In this document: positions 22,070 to 32,339 of the stretch, one piece after another
How the letters are laid out: each line of letters starts with the position of its first letter
Position numbering within the stretch: position 1 is the first letter of the stretch
Assembly (NCBI RefSeq): GCF_019279795.1
Contig: NC_056735.1
Coordinates: 1,938,801,455 to 1,938,865,454 of the forward strand
Length of the DNA stretch: 64,000 nt
Reading direction: 5' to 3'
Source: Protopterus annectens
Lineage: Eukaryota > Chordata > Ceratodontiformes > Protopteridae
Notes under the pieces: generated by a model
Database searches by the model: none
What the model saw: the letters and a program-made list of their open reading frames with translations, nothing else
What the model was told of the DNA's origin: nothing
Made by a program: the position numbers and the translations under genes

Positions 22070-23085
22070 AATTTTCACACACCTATCCCTTTAAGGAAGT
22101 TTAGATCCTTAGATGATGTAATTCTAATGCTGTTTGTTTTGTGAATGTGTAGCAGATCCATCAGGGTTGGATGAGGAAATGCCTTGTGGGTTAGGCATAG
22201 ATCATCCCTCAGTAGTTTGTAGGAAGCTGAGTGTAGGGATTGGGTTTTGAAGCGATGTGCATAGGACATGTTATTTACACCCTGTATTTTTTTAGTGAGG
22301 AACCTCTTTCGCCATTCCAGCTGTTGCAAATGGCTTGTCAAGTACATGCTGAAGAGTGTATTATACTTGATCATTAGCTTAATGAGGGCTGAGTAAAGTG
22401 GGACTTGGATCTCCTTAGTTCTGGGTGGCATGAAGTTACTTATAAGTTGTGCAATGTAAAAGGATTTTCTCACCATCATGGACATATGGTCTTCAATGTT
22501 CAGATTACTGTCAACCTGTGTTCAAAAACCACTTATCACTGGATCTACTCTTAGGGGATTGCTATCATTGTTGTAAATTGCAGGGGCAGTCATCTTCCCA
22601 AAGGGTACAATTATGCATTTTTTTTGCAATGAGTTTTAGGTCATGGCTCTGGCACAAGTTATTTGTCTATGTCAGACCCTCTTAAGAATATCTACAGCTT
22701 TGGGGGACTCATTAATTACACTCAGCTTGCAATCATCAGCAAATGTGCTCAGCCAAAGGCCCTCTCTGTTTGCCTTGATGTAAGAGAAATGCATATTGAA
22801 CAAGTGAGGTACTAGTACTGACCCTGTGGGCCACCACTAGAGGCATCTTGGTGGAGTTGGATTCCTTGTTCTAATTTCATGGGAACTACCCATAAACCAT
22901 TTGGCTGTCCATTTGGTGACATAAGGATTTATGCCTAAATTTGTGAGTTTGTCTATAATACCTGAGTGTGCTATTGTGTCAAATGCCTTTGCCAGGTCAA
23001 GGCAGGCAGTATGCACCATTTTTCCCACATCCATGGTACTAGTCCTTGACAAAACTGAATTGGGATGGATTTTATGTTTCCAGAA

Positions 23086-23308
23086 AAAGATAGACAATGA
23101 AGCCAAGAGTGAACCAATGACTTATTTAAATCAATGCAACATTTTAAGGTTAAACAACCCTTCCTCGGTGCAGTATAAAACTCATTAAAATCGAGTGCAT
23201 TTTAAAAGAGAAGACAAGATACAGCAAACCAATCAAATAAAAAAAAATAATTAGTAGCTAATATTCCCTAAAGTCACATAGTCACATACACATCACATAT
23301 TTAAGCTA

Positions 23309-23310
<2 letters not shown>
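23086..23310. other. Unassigned DNA
   Basis: A-rich DNA between a CR1 copy and an (AT)n array. No feature recognised. Confidence 0.4.

Positions 23311-23370
<60 letters not shown>
23311..23370. repeat. (AT)n microsatellite
   Basis: About 60 bases of AT dinucleotide directly abutting the inverted-repeat element to its right. Confidence 0.95.
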
Positions 23371-23373
<3 letters not shown>

Positions 23374-23859
23374 TAAGGCCGACAAGCGAAAACATTGACA
23401 ATGAGATCACTGTCACCACAAAACCGAAAGTTTAAAAACACGAAAGTTCACATGCTCGACAAAGCACAATCCCGACAGTCAACAAAACAAAACAAATTCG
23501 CTGTTCCGAAAAGCACACACACAACACAAACACACCAAAAACCTTACAGACCTACACTAAATCTTACATACACAACTATCTATGCACTAACCTTATCCCA
23601 AACCTTAACCCTAAGGTCCATCACTAGCGCACACTTACCTTACCCGCACCCTAAAGTCCGTCACTATCGTACACTTACCTTACCTACAACCTAACCCTAA
23701 AGTCTGTCACTATCGCATACTTACAAAGTTGCACTCATTTCTCATTTTGATGTTTTCAGCGTCGGGATTTCAAACTTTCGATTATTTCCTTTGTCAGTCT
23801 TCTGGTGTCAGTGATCTTGTTGTCAGTGTTTTCGCTTGCCGGTCTTATCAAGTAGACCC
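23371..23859. mobile_element. Inverted-repeat element of the GGGTCTA family, left tip lost
   Basis: The right end reads ATCAAGTAGACCC at 23859. The inverted repeat spans about 50 bp, with GACAAGCGAAAACATTGACA on the left matching the complement of the right end (GGCAAGCGAAAACACTGACA). The first ten bases expected on the left are replaced by (AT)n. The core carries AAGGTCCATCACTAGCGCAC and similar CCCTAA-bearing units at a spacing of about 40-46 bp, matching the cores of the 21380 and 40472 elements. No coding capacity. Confidence 0.7.
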
Positions 23860-23869
23860 ATATATGTAT

Positions 23870-25838
23870 ATAATGGGTGGCAGTGAAGAGTTACCAAATA
23901 CCTGGGTAACTATAGCAGAGCTAGTAAGGGAGACAGCTAGAAAGGTGCTTGGTATCACATCTGGACAGAGGAAGGACGACAAGGAGGCATGGTGGTGGAA
24001 TGAGGAAGTACAGGAGAGTATACAGAGAAAAAGGTTGGCAAAGAAGAAGTGGGATTGTCAGAGAGCTGAAGAAAGTAGACAGGAGTACAAGCAGATGAGG
24101 TAAGGCATATGAAGAGTTGTATGAAAGGTTGGACACTAATGTGGGAGAAAAGGACCTGTACCGATTGGCTAGACAGTGGGACCGAGCTAGGAAAGATGTG
24201 CAGCAGGTAAAGGTGATAAAGGATAATGAGGAAAACATACTCACAAGTGAGGAGTGTGTGTTGAGGAGATGGAAAGAGTACTTTGAGGGGTTGATGAATG
24301 AAGAGAATGAGAAGGAGAGAAGGTTGGATGATGTAGGAATAGTGATTCATGAAGTACAATGGATTAGCAAGGAGGAAGTAAGGATAAGAGAATGAAGAAT
24401 GGAACGGCTGTTGGCCCAGATGACATACCTGTGGAAGCATGGAGGTGCTTAGGTGCAATGACAGTGGAGTTTTTAACCTGATTGTTTAATGAAATCTTGG
24501 AAAGTGAGAGGATGCCTGAGGAATGGAGAAAAAGTGTTTTGGTACCAATTTTTAAGAATAAGGATGATGTGCAGAGCTGTAGTAACTACAGAGGGATTAA
24601 ATTGATCAGTCACAGCAAGAAGTTATGGGAAAGAGTAGTGGAAGCAAGGTTAAGAACTGACATGATGATTAGTGATCAGCAGTATGGTTTCATGCCGGGA
24701 AAGAGCACTACAGATGCGATGTTTGCTTTGAGAGTGTTTATGGAGAAGTACAGAGAATGTCAGAAGGAGTTGAATTGTGTTTTTGTAGACTTAGAGAAAG
24801 CATATGACAGGGTGCCTAGAGAGGAGTTTTGGTACTGTATGAGGAAGTCAGGAGTGTCAAAGAAGTATGTAAGAGTGGTACAGGATATGTACAAGGGTAG
24901 TGTGACAGCGGTGAGGTCTGCGGTGGGAGTGACAGATGCGTTTAAGGTGGAGGTGGGGTTACATCAAGGATCAGCTCTGAGCCCTTTCTTATTTGCAATG
25001 GTGATGGACAGGTTGACAGACGAGATCAGACAGGAGTCCCCGTGGACTATGATGTTTGCAGATGACATTGTGATCTGTAGTGAGAGTAGGGAACAGGTGG
25101 AGGAGACCCTGAAGGGATGGAGATATGCTCTAGAGAGAGAAGAGGAATGAAGGTCAGCAGGACTAAGACAGAATATATGTGTGTGAATGAGAGGGAGGAT
25201 AGAGGAATGGTGAGGATGCAAGGAGTAGAAGTGGCGAAGGTGGATGAGTTTAAATACTTGGGGTCAATAGTTCAGAGTAACGGTGAATGTGGAAGAGAGG
25301 TGAAGAAGAGAGTACAGGCAGGATGGAGTGGGTGGAGAAGATTGTCAGGAGTGATTTGTGACAGACGAGTACCTGTAAGAGTGAAAGGGAAGGTCTACAA
25401 AAGGGTAGTGAGACCAGCTATGTTATATGGGTTGGAGACAGTGGCATTGACAAAAAGGCAGGAGTTTGAGCTGGATGTGGCAGAATTAAAGATGGTATGA
25501 TTTGCACTGGGTGTGATGAGGGTGGACAGGATTAGGAATAAGTATATTAGGGGGTCAGCCCAGGCTGGAAGGTTTGGAGACAAAGCCCGAGAGGTACGAT
25601 TACTTTGGTTTGGACATGAGCTGAGGAGGGATGCTGAGTATATTGGGAAAAAGATGCTAAGGATGAAGTTACCAGGTGACAGGAAAAGAGGAAGGCCTAA
25701 GATAAGGTTTATGGATGTGGTGATAGAGGACATGCAGGTGGTTGGTGTGATAGAGCAAGATGCAGAGGACAGGAAGAAATGGAAACAGGTGATCTGCTGT
25801 GGCGACCCCTAATGGGAACAGCTGAAAGAAGAAGATGA

Positions 25839-25840
<2 letters not shown>
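23870..25840 (+). mobile_element. RTE-type LINE, 5'-truncated
   Basis: The copy lacks the endonuclease and starts in the linker before the reverse transcriptase. It ends with GGCGACCCCTAATGGGAACA, a GAAAGAAGAAGATGATGAT tail and an (AT)n array. A short GATGAT-type tail rather than poly-A is typical of RTE elements. This copy differs in protein and 3' end from the RTE fragment at 806-1535, so two RTE lineages are present. Confidence 0.85.
23920..25812 (+). pseudogene. RTE reverse-transcriptase pseudogene
   Basis: Open pieces at 23729-24103, 24117-24395, 24482-25150, 25117-25500 and 25513-25812 read as one RTE protein after a few frameshifts and stops. The first piece is genuine only from about 23900 (WVTIAELVRETARKVLGI). 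The polymerase shows NYRGIKLISHSKKLWERV, QYGFMPGKSTTDA, VFVDLEKAYDRVPRE, GLHQGSALSPFLFA and the catalytic FADD at 25054-25065. The C-terminal part has FKYLGSIV and GRPKIRFMD. The catalytic residues are all present, so the copy is fairly young. The missing endonuclease and the frame breaks make it inactive. Confidence 0.85.

Positions 25841-25908
<68 letters not shown>
25841..25908. repeat. (AT)n microsatellite at the RTE tail
   Basis: About 68 bases of AT dinucleotide grown from the GATGATAT end of the RTE copy. Confidence 0.95.
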
Positions 25909-25914
<6 letters not shown>

Positions 25915-26117
25915 AGACTGAGCAGTTATAAATATAATATTTAAACAACATATAAACAAATAATGCATACAATTAATATAACCATCCTATGAATATAATA
26001 TAAATAATGTATAGATACTAATATACATAATTAAGCATGCATCTGTATTTCCTTTAAAATCGGTTTAATCTTGCACTAGAATTAAGACTAGGGGTTCTAT
26101 CAGCATTAACCTATAAA

Positions 26118-26269
26118 ATCCATCCATCCTCAACACTTTTTCCCATTTTACACATGGGGTTGGGGTGTCACTTCATCAGTGGCAATCATCTTGAGCCAAG
26201 GTTTACACTGCCAGGTGGTTAGCCCTGCCACAGTAGTTAATTTGTACCCCTCACTTGTGCACACACACA

Positions 26270-26347
<78 letters not shown>

Positions 26348-26560
26348 CATCCAATTTAGAGTGTCCCCCTCACTCGCACACACACGCACACTCTCACCTA
26401 TGGCCAATTTAGATTGTCCAATCCACCTTGTGCATATCTTTGGAATGTGGGAGGAAACCACAGCACTATCCACCGCACAACGTACTCACATGTAAGGAAG
26501 GTGCAAAGGCCAAAAAAACATGCAAACCTCAAAAAGAGGCCAGCACCAAAGGCAGAGATA
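26118..26560 (-). mobile_element. SINE with tRNA-type body, (TG)n middle and RTE-like 3' end
   Basis: In the minus direction, a decayed GGTTTGCATG segment and GTGGTTTCCTCCCACATTCC (near 26450) match the body of a SINE type widespread in fishes. GATTGGACAATCTAAATTGG follows, then a TG array, then TGACACCCCAACCCCATG and an AAATGGGAAAAAG tail with GGATGGATGG. The last 45 bases resemble the 3' end of the RTE-type LINE at 806-1535. The head with the A and B boxes is not clearly recognisable here, though related copies at 41083 and 54281 retain it. Confidence 0.55.
26265..26343. repeat. (CA)n microsatellite within the SINE
   Basis: About 79 bases of CA dinucleotide between the SINE body and its 3' end. 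Confidence 0.95.
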
Positions 26561-26569
26561 AATATAATA

Positions 26570-26840
26570 TATTAATGCAATAACGCAAAAGCCATAAATC
26601 AGATTGGTTTCGGCCCCAAGGCCTTCATCAGTGATACATTAATAACATTCAAAGAATACTTATATAGTATTCTAAATACAATAATTAAGCAGCTCAAACA
26701 GCATTTAAAGGCACAGTATAATAACTGGAGTCATAATCTATATACAAACCACCACTCAAAGATGGTCATTCAGGCCAGAGAAAAATAAACCCCCTAATTT
26801 AATAATCCAAATCCTCTCCTTATTGTTTAATATACTGTGC
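26570..26840 (-). mobile_element. PLE 3' end: last part of GIY-YIG domain and hammerhead-like core
   Basis: In the minus direction, ERIWIIKLGGLFFSGLNDHL at about 26775-26835 matches the end of a PLE GIY-YIG domain; the plus-strand PLE at 16020-16540 has ELRWIILLKADSSPGLN. About 150 bases further on, CTGATGA, a GGCC/GGCC hairpin and GAAAC occur at 26605-26632. That is the conserved core order of a hammerhead ribozyme. Position and orientation make this the 3' end of the PLE whose reverse transcriptase lies at 29220-30345, with Rex1 inserted between them. Confidence 0.55.
26605..26632 (-). ncRNA. Candidate hammerhead ribozyme core of a PLE
   Basis: CTGATGA is followed by a short hairpin (GGCC-TTGG-GGCC) and GAAAC, the conserved central part of a hammerhead ribozyme. 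PLEs are known to carry such ribozymes in their terminal repeats. I could not confirm stems I and III or a cleavage site by eye, and the base after CTGATGA is A rather than the usual G. Treat this as a remnant or a candidate. Confidence 0.35.
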
Positions 26841-26889
26841 TATCCCATTTTTCTAGATTTGTACCCCCAAATTTTATCAATAATAGTGA

Positions 26890-27808
26890 AATGAAACTAA
26901 ACTGTGAATCCACTAGTGAGAATGCTCTCAACTGCTCCTCTGTACAATGTGGTGAGAACAGTAGGTGGGAGATTTGCTATTTTGAGCCTTGTGAGAAAGT
27001 GGAGACATTAGTGTGCTTTTTGACCATCTGTTCAGTGTTCACAGTCCAAGACAGATCCTCCAAAATGTGCACCTGCAAAAACTTTGTAGATTTGACCCTT
27101 TCCACCTCGTCATCATTTATCTTGAGTGGTGAGTGTATTTTTGACCTTTTTCTGAAGTCTATAATGATTTATTTTGATATGATGACATTCAGGTCAAAGT
27201 TGTTCTTAGCATACCAGTCAATCAATGAGTAGACCTCATCTCTGTAAGCTCTTTCATCCTTCTCTTTTGATGAGGCCCACAACCGTAGTATCATCTGCAA
27301 ACTTGATGTGATTGGTGTTGTATTTTGCAGAACAGTCATGGGTAAGGATGGTGAACAACAGACGGCTTAGCACACAACCCTGAGGAACATCGGGGTTGAG
27401 GATTATGCATCCTGAGGTGTTGTTGTCTGCACATGTTTTCTGTGGTCCGTTCATCAAGAAGTCAAGGATCCAGTTGTACATGAGCTTGTCAATAAGCTGC
27501 ACTGGAACCACTGTCTTGAATGCCAAGCTGAAGTCAATAAACAACAGCCTAACATAGTTGTTTCTTCCCTCCAGGTGATCACATAAGAGATGGAGCACCA
27601 TTGAAATAGCATCTACAGTTGATCTGTTAGCATAATAAGCAAACTGTAGAAGGTCAAAGGTGGATGGAAGGTTAGCAGATAGATGCCTTTTAACTAGCCT
27701 GTCAAAGCATTTCATGACATTTGAAGTTATAGCAACAAATCTATAGTCATTCAGGTAGACTAGATTAGCTTTTTTGGGGATAGGGACAATATTTGTCACT
27801 TGAAGCAA
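26890..27808 (-). pseudogene. Rex1 reverse-transcriptase pseudogene
   Basis: The main open piece (27808-27254) contains IVPIPKK, LNDYRFVAITSNVMKCFDRL, LLQFAYYANRSTVDAI, LLFIDFSLAFKTV, VPQGCVLSRLLFTI and catalytic FADD at 27290-27301. Downstream, in other frames, are YRDEVYSLIDWYAKNNFDLN, IIDFRKRSKIHSPLKI and VKSTKFLQVHILEDLSW, the usual C-terminal blocks. FAYRPNRST is changed to FAYYANRST and the AFNTI-type motif to AFKTV. A few frameshifts inactivate it. Confidence 0.75.
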
Positions 27809-28311
27809 GAGGGAACTTTACCTAGATTAAGGGAAGTGTTGAAAATATCCATTAGAACTGAGCATAGTTGGTCTGCACACTCTTTAAGTACTTTCCCCAG
27901 TATTTTATCAGGACCAGCAGCATTCCAGGTGTTCTCCTTCTTAAGTTGAAATCTCACTTCATTGGACTTACAGCTGAGCCGCCCTCCTCCTGGTCATTAT
28001 ATAACCTTGTAGCAGCCATGTTGTTCTTCTCTTCAGATCTGCCAAAGAATTAATTTAACCTGTCCAGCAATTTACTGTTGTATTCACACTGAGCTGACCT
28101 GGTTTTATTGTCAGTAATCTGTTGTATCCCTTGCCAGCGACTCCTGGTGTCCCTCATGCCTGCAAATTGAATTTGTAATGTCTTTCCATATTCCCTCTTG
28201 GCCTCTTTAATGCTCATATTTAGGTTTGCTCTAGCTTCACTGAGACCCTTCTTGTCCTTGGCCCTTTTGGGGGTCTGTCCTTGGACAGTTTCTTCCTTCT
28301 TTATTTCATTT

Positions 28312-28872
28312 TATTTATGGCAGGGGACCACCAGATTGGCTTCCTTTTTTTGGAGGATAGCATCATGGTTCTGTTTGGGATAGCACAATCCATGCACTCA
28401 TGTAAGTGCTTATAAAGTGCAATTGTGTAGGATTCAGTAGTTGTAACTGTATTGTCCATCTGCCTGGGTGCCATGAAGTTCAGCACTTCTGTCTTAAGAA
28501 GCATGAAGTTGGCTTTGGAGAAATATTTTTACCATGGTTTCCTTAATGGGGGGCAGGATGTGGATATCTAGGGTAATAAGCTTATGGTCGGATCAGACCA
28601 ATGAGGCATTGACTTCAGGTGTGAAACACCGGTCACTCATGTTGGTAATGACTATATCTAGGATATTGTTGCCCCTGGTGGGGGTGTGGATAAGTTGATC
28701 CAGGGCATTGGAGTTTATGAATTCCAGAAAGCGTTGAGCTAAGGAGTTGGTACATCAGTAGTTTTCCCAGATAATGGTGAGGTAGTTGAAATCGCCCATT
28801 ATTAGGGTGCTTGGTTGAACCCTAATATTTTCAAGTACATCAAGAAAAGAGGAGTGGGAATCCTGGGGCATG
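28312..28872 (-). mobile_element. CR1 internal fragment inside the Rex1 copy
   Basis: This piece of about 560 bp encodes only part of CR1 ORF2. It covers MPQDSHSS...LENIRVQP...MGDF near 28860-28790, a decayed SDHKLI region, ANFMLLKTEVLNF (28504 down) and KKRKPIWWSPAINK at 28312. It lacks the reverse transcriptase and the 3' UTR. Rex1 reading resumes on both sides, so it sits within Rex1 in the same orientation. Truncation at both ends is unusual for a LINE insertion. Confidence 0.7.
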
Positions 28873-29219
28873 GTGCATTTCTTGGCAATTCTGCATTTCT
28901 TGCCTTTCAGGAGATCCTAGACTTTGTTGCTGAGCCATGGCTTTTGGTTTGTTCTAATTGTGATGCTTTTGATGTCAGATAAATCATCAACGCTCTTAGT
29001 AATATAAGCTATTACTGCTTCTGTGTAATCATCTGTGTTCACCTATTCATCTGGTTTAGCTGCCTTTTTGAAAATGTCCCAGCAGGTACTATCAAAATTG
29101 TCTTGGAGACATTCCAAATCTCCTTCATGCCAGACAATGATCTGCTTAACTGTGGGTCTTTCTCTGATCTGATCAGGACTAGTCCTGATATTAAAATGCA
29201 TCAAATATCTAATAGGTCT

Positions 29220-30345
29220 ACATCTTGTCTCATTATTCATCTTTTCTCTGAAAACCATTCTGTGCAAAATAGAGTTTAGAAAGTTTATTTCATTCACTAT
29301 CAACATAATTTTTAAACTCATACGAAAGAGTGTCATTATAGCATCTAGTTTTAAACGCATGCATTATCACAGATATCTGTTCATTATATTTTGTTTCTTC
29401 TGTATTTAAACTGCTCAACCTAAGAAAATTGGCTTCTCATAATACTTTTAAATACCTGCTGGGGGTGCACACTACCCCTATGCAAAAATCTATTTATCTG
29501 TACAGCGTTCTTTTAAACACTGGCCCACTCACCCTACTCAAGGAAATGTCTAAGAAACAAATCATTTCCTTGGAATAATTTGCTTTAAATTTTAAGAAAT
29601 CAATAGTTGTATTAAGATAAGCAACAAATTATTGTAACATATTTTCATCTCCTGTCTAAATTAAGAACACATCAACAACAAATCGTTTATAAAATGCAGT
29701 GCACTGGCTATACACATTTGTGGCATTATGAACACAATTATTTTCTCAATGACTGAGTGCCAAATTAGCATAGGTATTTCTGACTGATGTTCCCATTGCT
29801 ACCCAGATTTTAGATAGTACAACTCGTTTTCAAACAAAAATACATTATTGGTAAGCACAGCATTCAGCAAAGAACTGATAGTCTCAATTTCTCTAGTAGC
29901 AGGTTTACTTGCAGAACACAGGGACTTTTTAATCACATCAATGCCATAATAATTGGATACTACAGTAAATAACAAAGTAATATCCATTGTACAAAAATAA
30001 ATGTCTGAATGTGCATTAGCATGTATCATTGATAGATTTTATTAAGAAAATCTACAGTGTCCTTTAAATAGCCTTGGGCTTGACTAAGAAAAGGACTTAA
30101 AATAAATTGCAAATATAAAGACACAGGCTCTGACACCCATCCTTTCCCTGAAACGATGGGCCTATTTGGTGGCTTTTGTATATCTTCATGAATTTTCATT
30201 AATCCATATAAAAACATAGTTCTAGGATGTGTTACAGTTAAGTAATTAAAAACTTCAAGAGTAATGTTGTTTGAAAGCTTTAATTTATATATGCAAGCAT
30301 TAACTCTATAGATTTAAAGTTTTGTTTGTAATTAAGTCTTAAAAA
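29220..30345 (-). pseudogene. Penelope-like element reverse-transcriptase pseudogene
   Basis: In the minus direction: FLYGLMKIHEDIQKPPNRPIV (30220-30150), SLYLQFILSPFL, YLKDTVDFL, then CTMDITLLFTVV and NNVFLFENELYY (29830). In the next frame come VAMGTSV and TYANLAL, KRFVVDVFLI (equivalent to the catalytic R-x-x-DD-x-FLI block, first aspartate replaced by valine), and FLDISLSR. This order (PKIHK-like, DTxxFL, AMGTxxAPxYANL, catalytic, FLD) identifies a PLE. Stops and frameshifts are numerous. The frame stops near 29225, just before Rex1, and the GIY-YIG end reappears beyond Rex1 at 26840. Confidence 0.75.
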
Positions 30346-30359
30346 GACTTTTAAAAAAA

Positions 30360-30762
30360 TGGTAACAATGCTCATAGGGAATTAAAGAGATCTAGCACAT
30401 TTATGCCACTTAGTGCCCCCGCTGTTACTGCTCTTTACAATATTTTTGAACAACAAATACGAGACCTGTATATGGAAAAGAGCTTCATCAAAAAGTATAA
30501 CTTAACTCAAGGAGAATTTGAAGCCTTAGTTAAGCTACAGAATAACCAATATTTAGTATTTAAATAAGCTGATAATGGTGGTGTCATCATAATTCTTGAT
30601 AGAATTAGTTATGTAAATTGAATGCATGAGTTTTTGAATAATGGCGCTACTTTTGAGAAAATCAGTTTCACTACCTTATAGTCTATTATGCATAGAGTTA
30701 ATGCTTGTATATATTAACTATAGCTTTCTGATGATGTTACTTTTGATGTTTTTTTTAATTAT

Positions 30763-30765
<3 letters not shown>
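30360..30765 (+). pseudogene. PLE N-terminal segment in inverted orientation
   Basis: The plus strand encodes LTQGEFEALVKLQNNQYLVF, then ADNGGVIIILDRISYVN and HEFLNNGATFEKISF. This is the PLE block that precedes the reverse transcriptase (usually L..N..I.IKPADKGG..V..D...Y). It overlaps the minus-strand PLE: AGAGTTAATGCTTG is present at about 30694 (+) and, reversed, at about 30290-30303. Together they form a head-to-head pair sharing about 70 bp, consistent with a 5' inversion during insertion. Confidence 0.65.

Positions 30766-30833
<68 letters not shown>
30764..30833. repeat. (AT)n microsatellite
   Basis: About 70 bases of AT dinucleotide between the inverted PLE piece and a CR1 copy. Confidence 0.95.
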
Positions 30834-30836
<3 letters not shown>

Positions 30837-30865
30837 GCATTACTCAATTGAGCATTACACTCACG

Positions 30866-32310
30866 TGGTTAACTTCAACACATCCAACTTTACTTCACTT
30901 TCCCCCTCAACCTTTCCTCAGGAAATATCATCAGATATAACTCCCCCTACTATCACTAGGGAACAGGTTCTTAATGCTCTCACTAAGACCAAGAACACTG
31001 CATCAATGGGCCCAGACAATATCCCAGGATCCCTTCTAAATAGTATGAAACATGACCTAGCAGGGCTCTGGAATTACTATTTAACTGTAGCCTCCAAACA
31101 GGTTTTGTGCCTCAGGAATGGAGAAAGGCAACAGACATCCCTGTGCACAAAGGTCGGCCATGTACAGACCCTGGAAACTACAGACCCATAAGTTTCACTA
31201 GTCTTATATGTAGAACCATGGAAAGAATTATCATGGAGATATAGTAAACCTCCAGACACTGGACCCAACCCAGTTTAGTTTTGCCAAGGGCAGATCATGC
31301 CTGCTCAACCTGGAGGAATTCTTTGAGAAGGTCATGAAAGCAATGGATGAGGGCAAAATTGTTCACACTGCCCACCTTGACCATGCCAGAGCATTTGACA
31401 CAATATTGCACTCAGACATTTTTGGCAAACTCAAAAGGTTACGTACAAACCCATATGTCACCCTGTGGATAACCAATTAGCTCACAGACAGGATCCAGTC
31501 AGTTAGAACTGGGGAGTCCACCTCTACAAAGAGGCCAGTCACAAGTGGAGTCTCTCAAGGATCATTCCTTGGACCGCAACATTTTGGCATTTAGTTCTCA
31601 GAAGTCAAGGCCAATGTCAGTGGTCTCTGGCTAACTAAATTTACAGATAATTGCAAATTATAGCTGTCACTGAATCTCACACTTACAGACTAAAACTAAA
31701 TGCCAAGAAATGCATAATAGTATCCTTTGGGAAGTCATCTCTCCCTGGTAACTATCATATTTACAACACACCCCTTAGACCGGACCCAGTAGTCTGGGAC
31801 TTAGGGACACATATAGAGAGCAATTTAGCCTTTGACAATCATGTGTCTACAATAGTGATGAAATCATTCTATATTGCTCAACTTATAAACAAAGGAATGG
31901 CATCTAAGTCCAAGGAAGTTATTGTTCTACTGTATTCAGCATTCATCAGACCTACCATTGAGTACAATGCCCTGTTTGGTATGTACCTAATCTATGCAAA
32001 CTGCCTCAAGGCCCTATCCCTGTATTCTGTCTCCTACAGACTTTGAATGGGAGATCTATTCTTGGCATACAGGGCATCGTCAGACCCCACTCCAATGGAC
32101 CTCCTACATATCCATTAAACAAACAGCAGCAGAATTGCCCATTCTAATGACTTAAATTTTGCATGTGACATAAATAGAACAGGCTTCTCATCCATGTGAA
32201 GCAGAGTTCCTCCCTAACCCAATTCAAGTGCAACTTAGACAATTGGATGGGGAACTGGAAATTCATCCCTAGTTTGGCATCTGTGTCTCTAATGGACACA
32301 GGTAACCTGA
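30866..32310 (+). mobile_element. CR1-type LINE copy, old and truncated
   Basis: The copy starts at the end of the linker (TITREQVLNALTKTKNTASMGPDN), continues through decayed reverse-transcriptase motifs (PNPV-F-KGRSCLLN near 31270-31310, SQGSFLGP near 31550, and FTDNCKL near 31635) to the C-terminus (KLNAKKCIIVSFGK, LGTHIESNLAFDNH, IRPTIEYNALFGMYL) at 31690-31990. Stops and small deletions are frequent, and one deletion removes the linker between FTDNC and KLNAKK. No octamer tail is visible. It is more diverged than the 2657 or 48790 copies. Confidence 0.7.
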
Positions 32311-32339
32311 AAATGGTTCATTTCCCAACCCCCTGCTTA

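Larger units (their letters stand above)
21200..23085 (-). mobile_element. CR1-type LINE copy, split by an inverted-repeat element
   Basis: In the reverse direction the copy runs from a decayed LDPTQFGF-equivalent near 23085 through CLDLAKAFDTIAHSGIIDKL (22980-22925) to IRITSSKDLNF at about 22085. After the element at 21380-22069, the left flank (21250-21375) continues the same CR1 with segments matching the plus-strand appearance of the 33-kb copy (ATTACYCATCC, then GGAAGAGCTCTG, then TTGTTCCACAGA). It therefore predates the insertion. Stops and frameshifts are frequent, and the catalytic FADD region at about 22730-22750 is decayed. Confidence 0.65.
26880..29180 (-). mobile_element. Rex1-type LINE, 5'-truncated and split by a CR1 fragment
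   Basis: In the minus direction the copy runs from TVKQIIVWHEGDLECLQDNF (near 29170) through DDYTEAVIAYITKSVDDLSD and TNQKPWLSNKV (28930). It then continues, after a CR1 insert, with KGLSEARANLNMSIKEAKRE and DTRSRWQGIQQITDN (28230-28100) to the reverse transcriptase. The linker and polymerase are those of the Rex1 (Babar) group common in fishes. The 3' end is near 26880. The endonuclease is missing. Confidence 0.75.

Noticed and set aside
26837-27232. 131-codon plus-strand gene
   Set aside because: It lies opposite the Rex1 C-terminal coding remnant on the minus strand and is a shadow.
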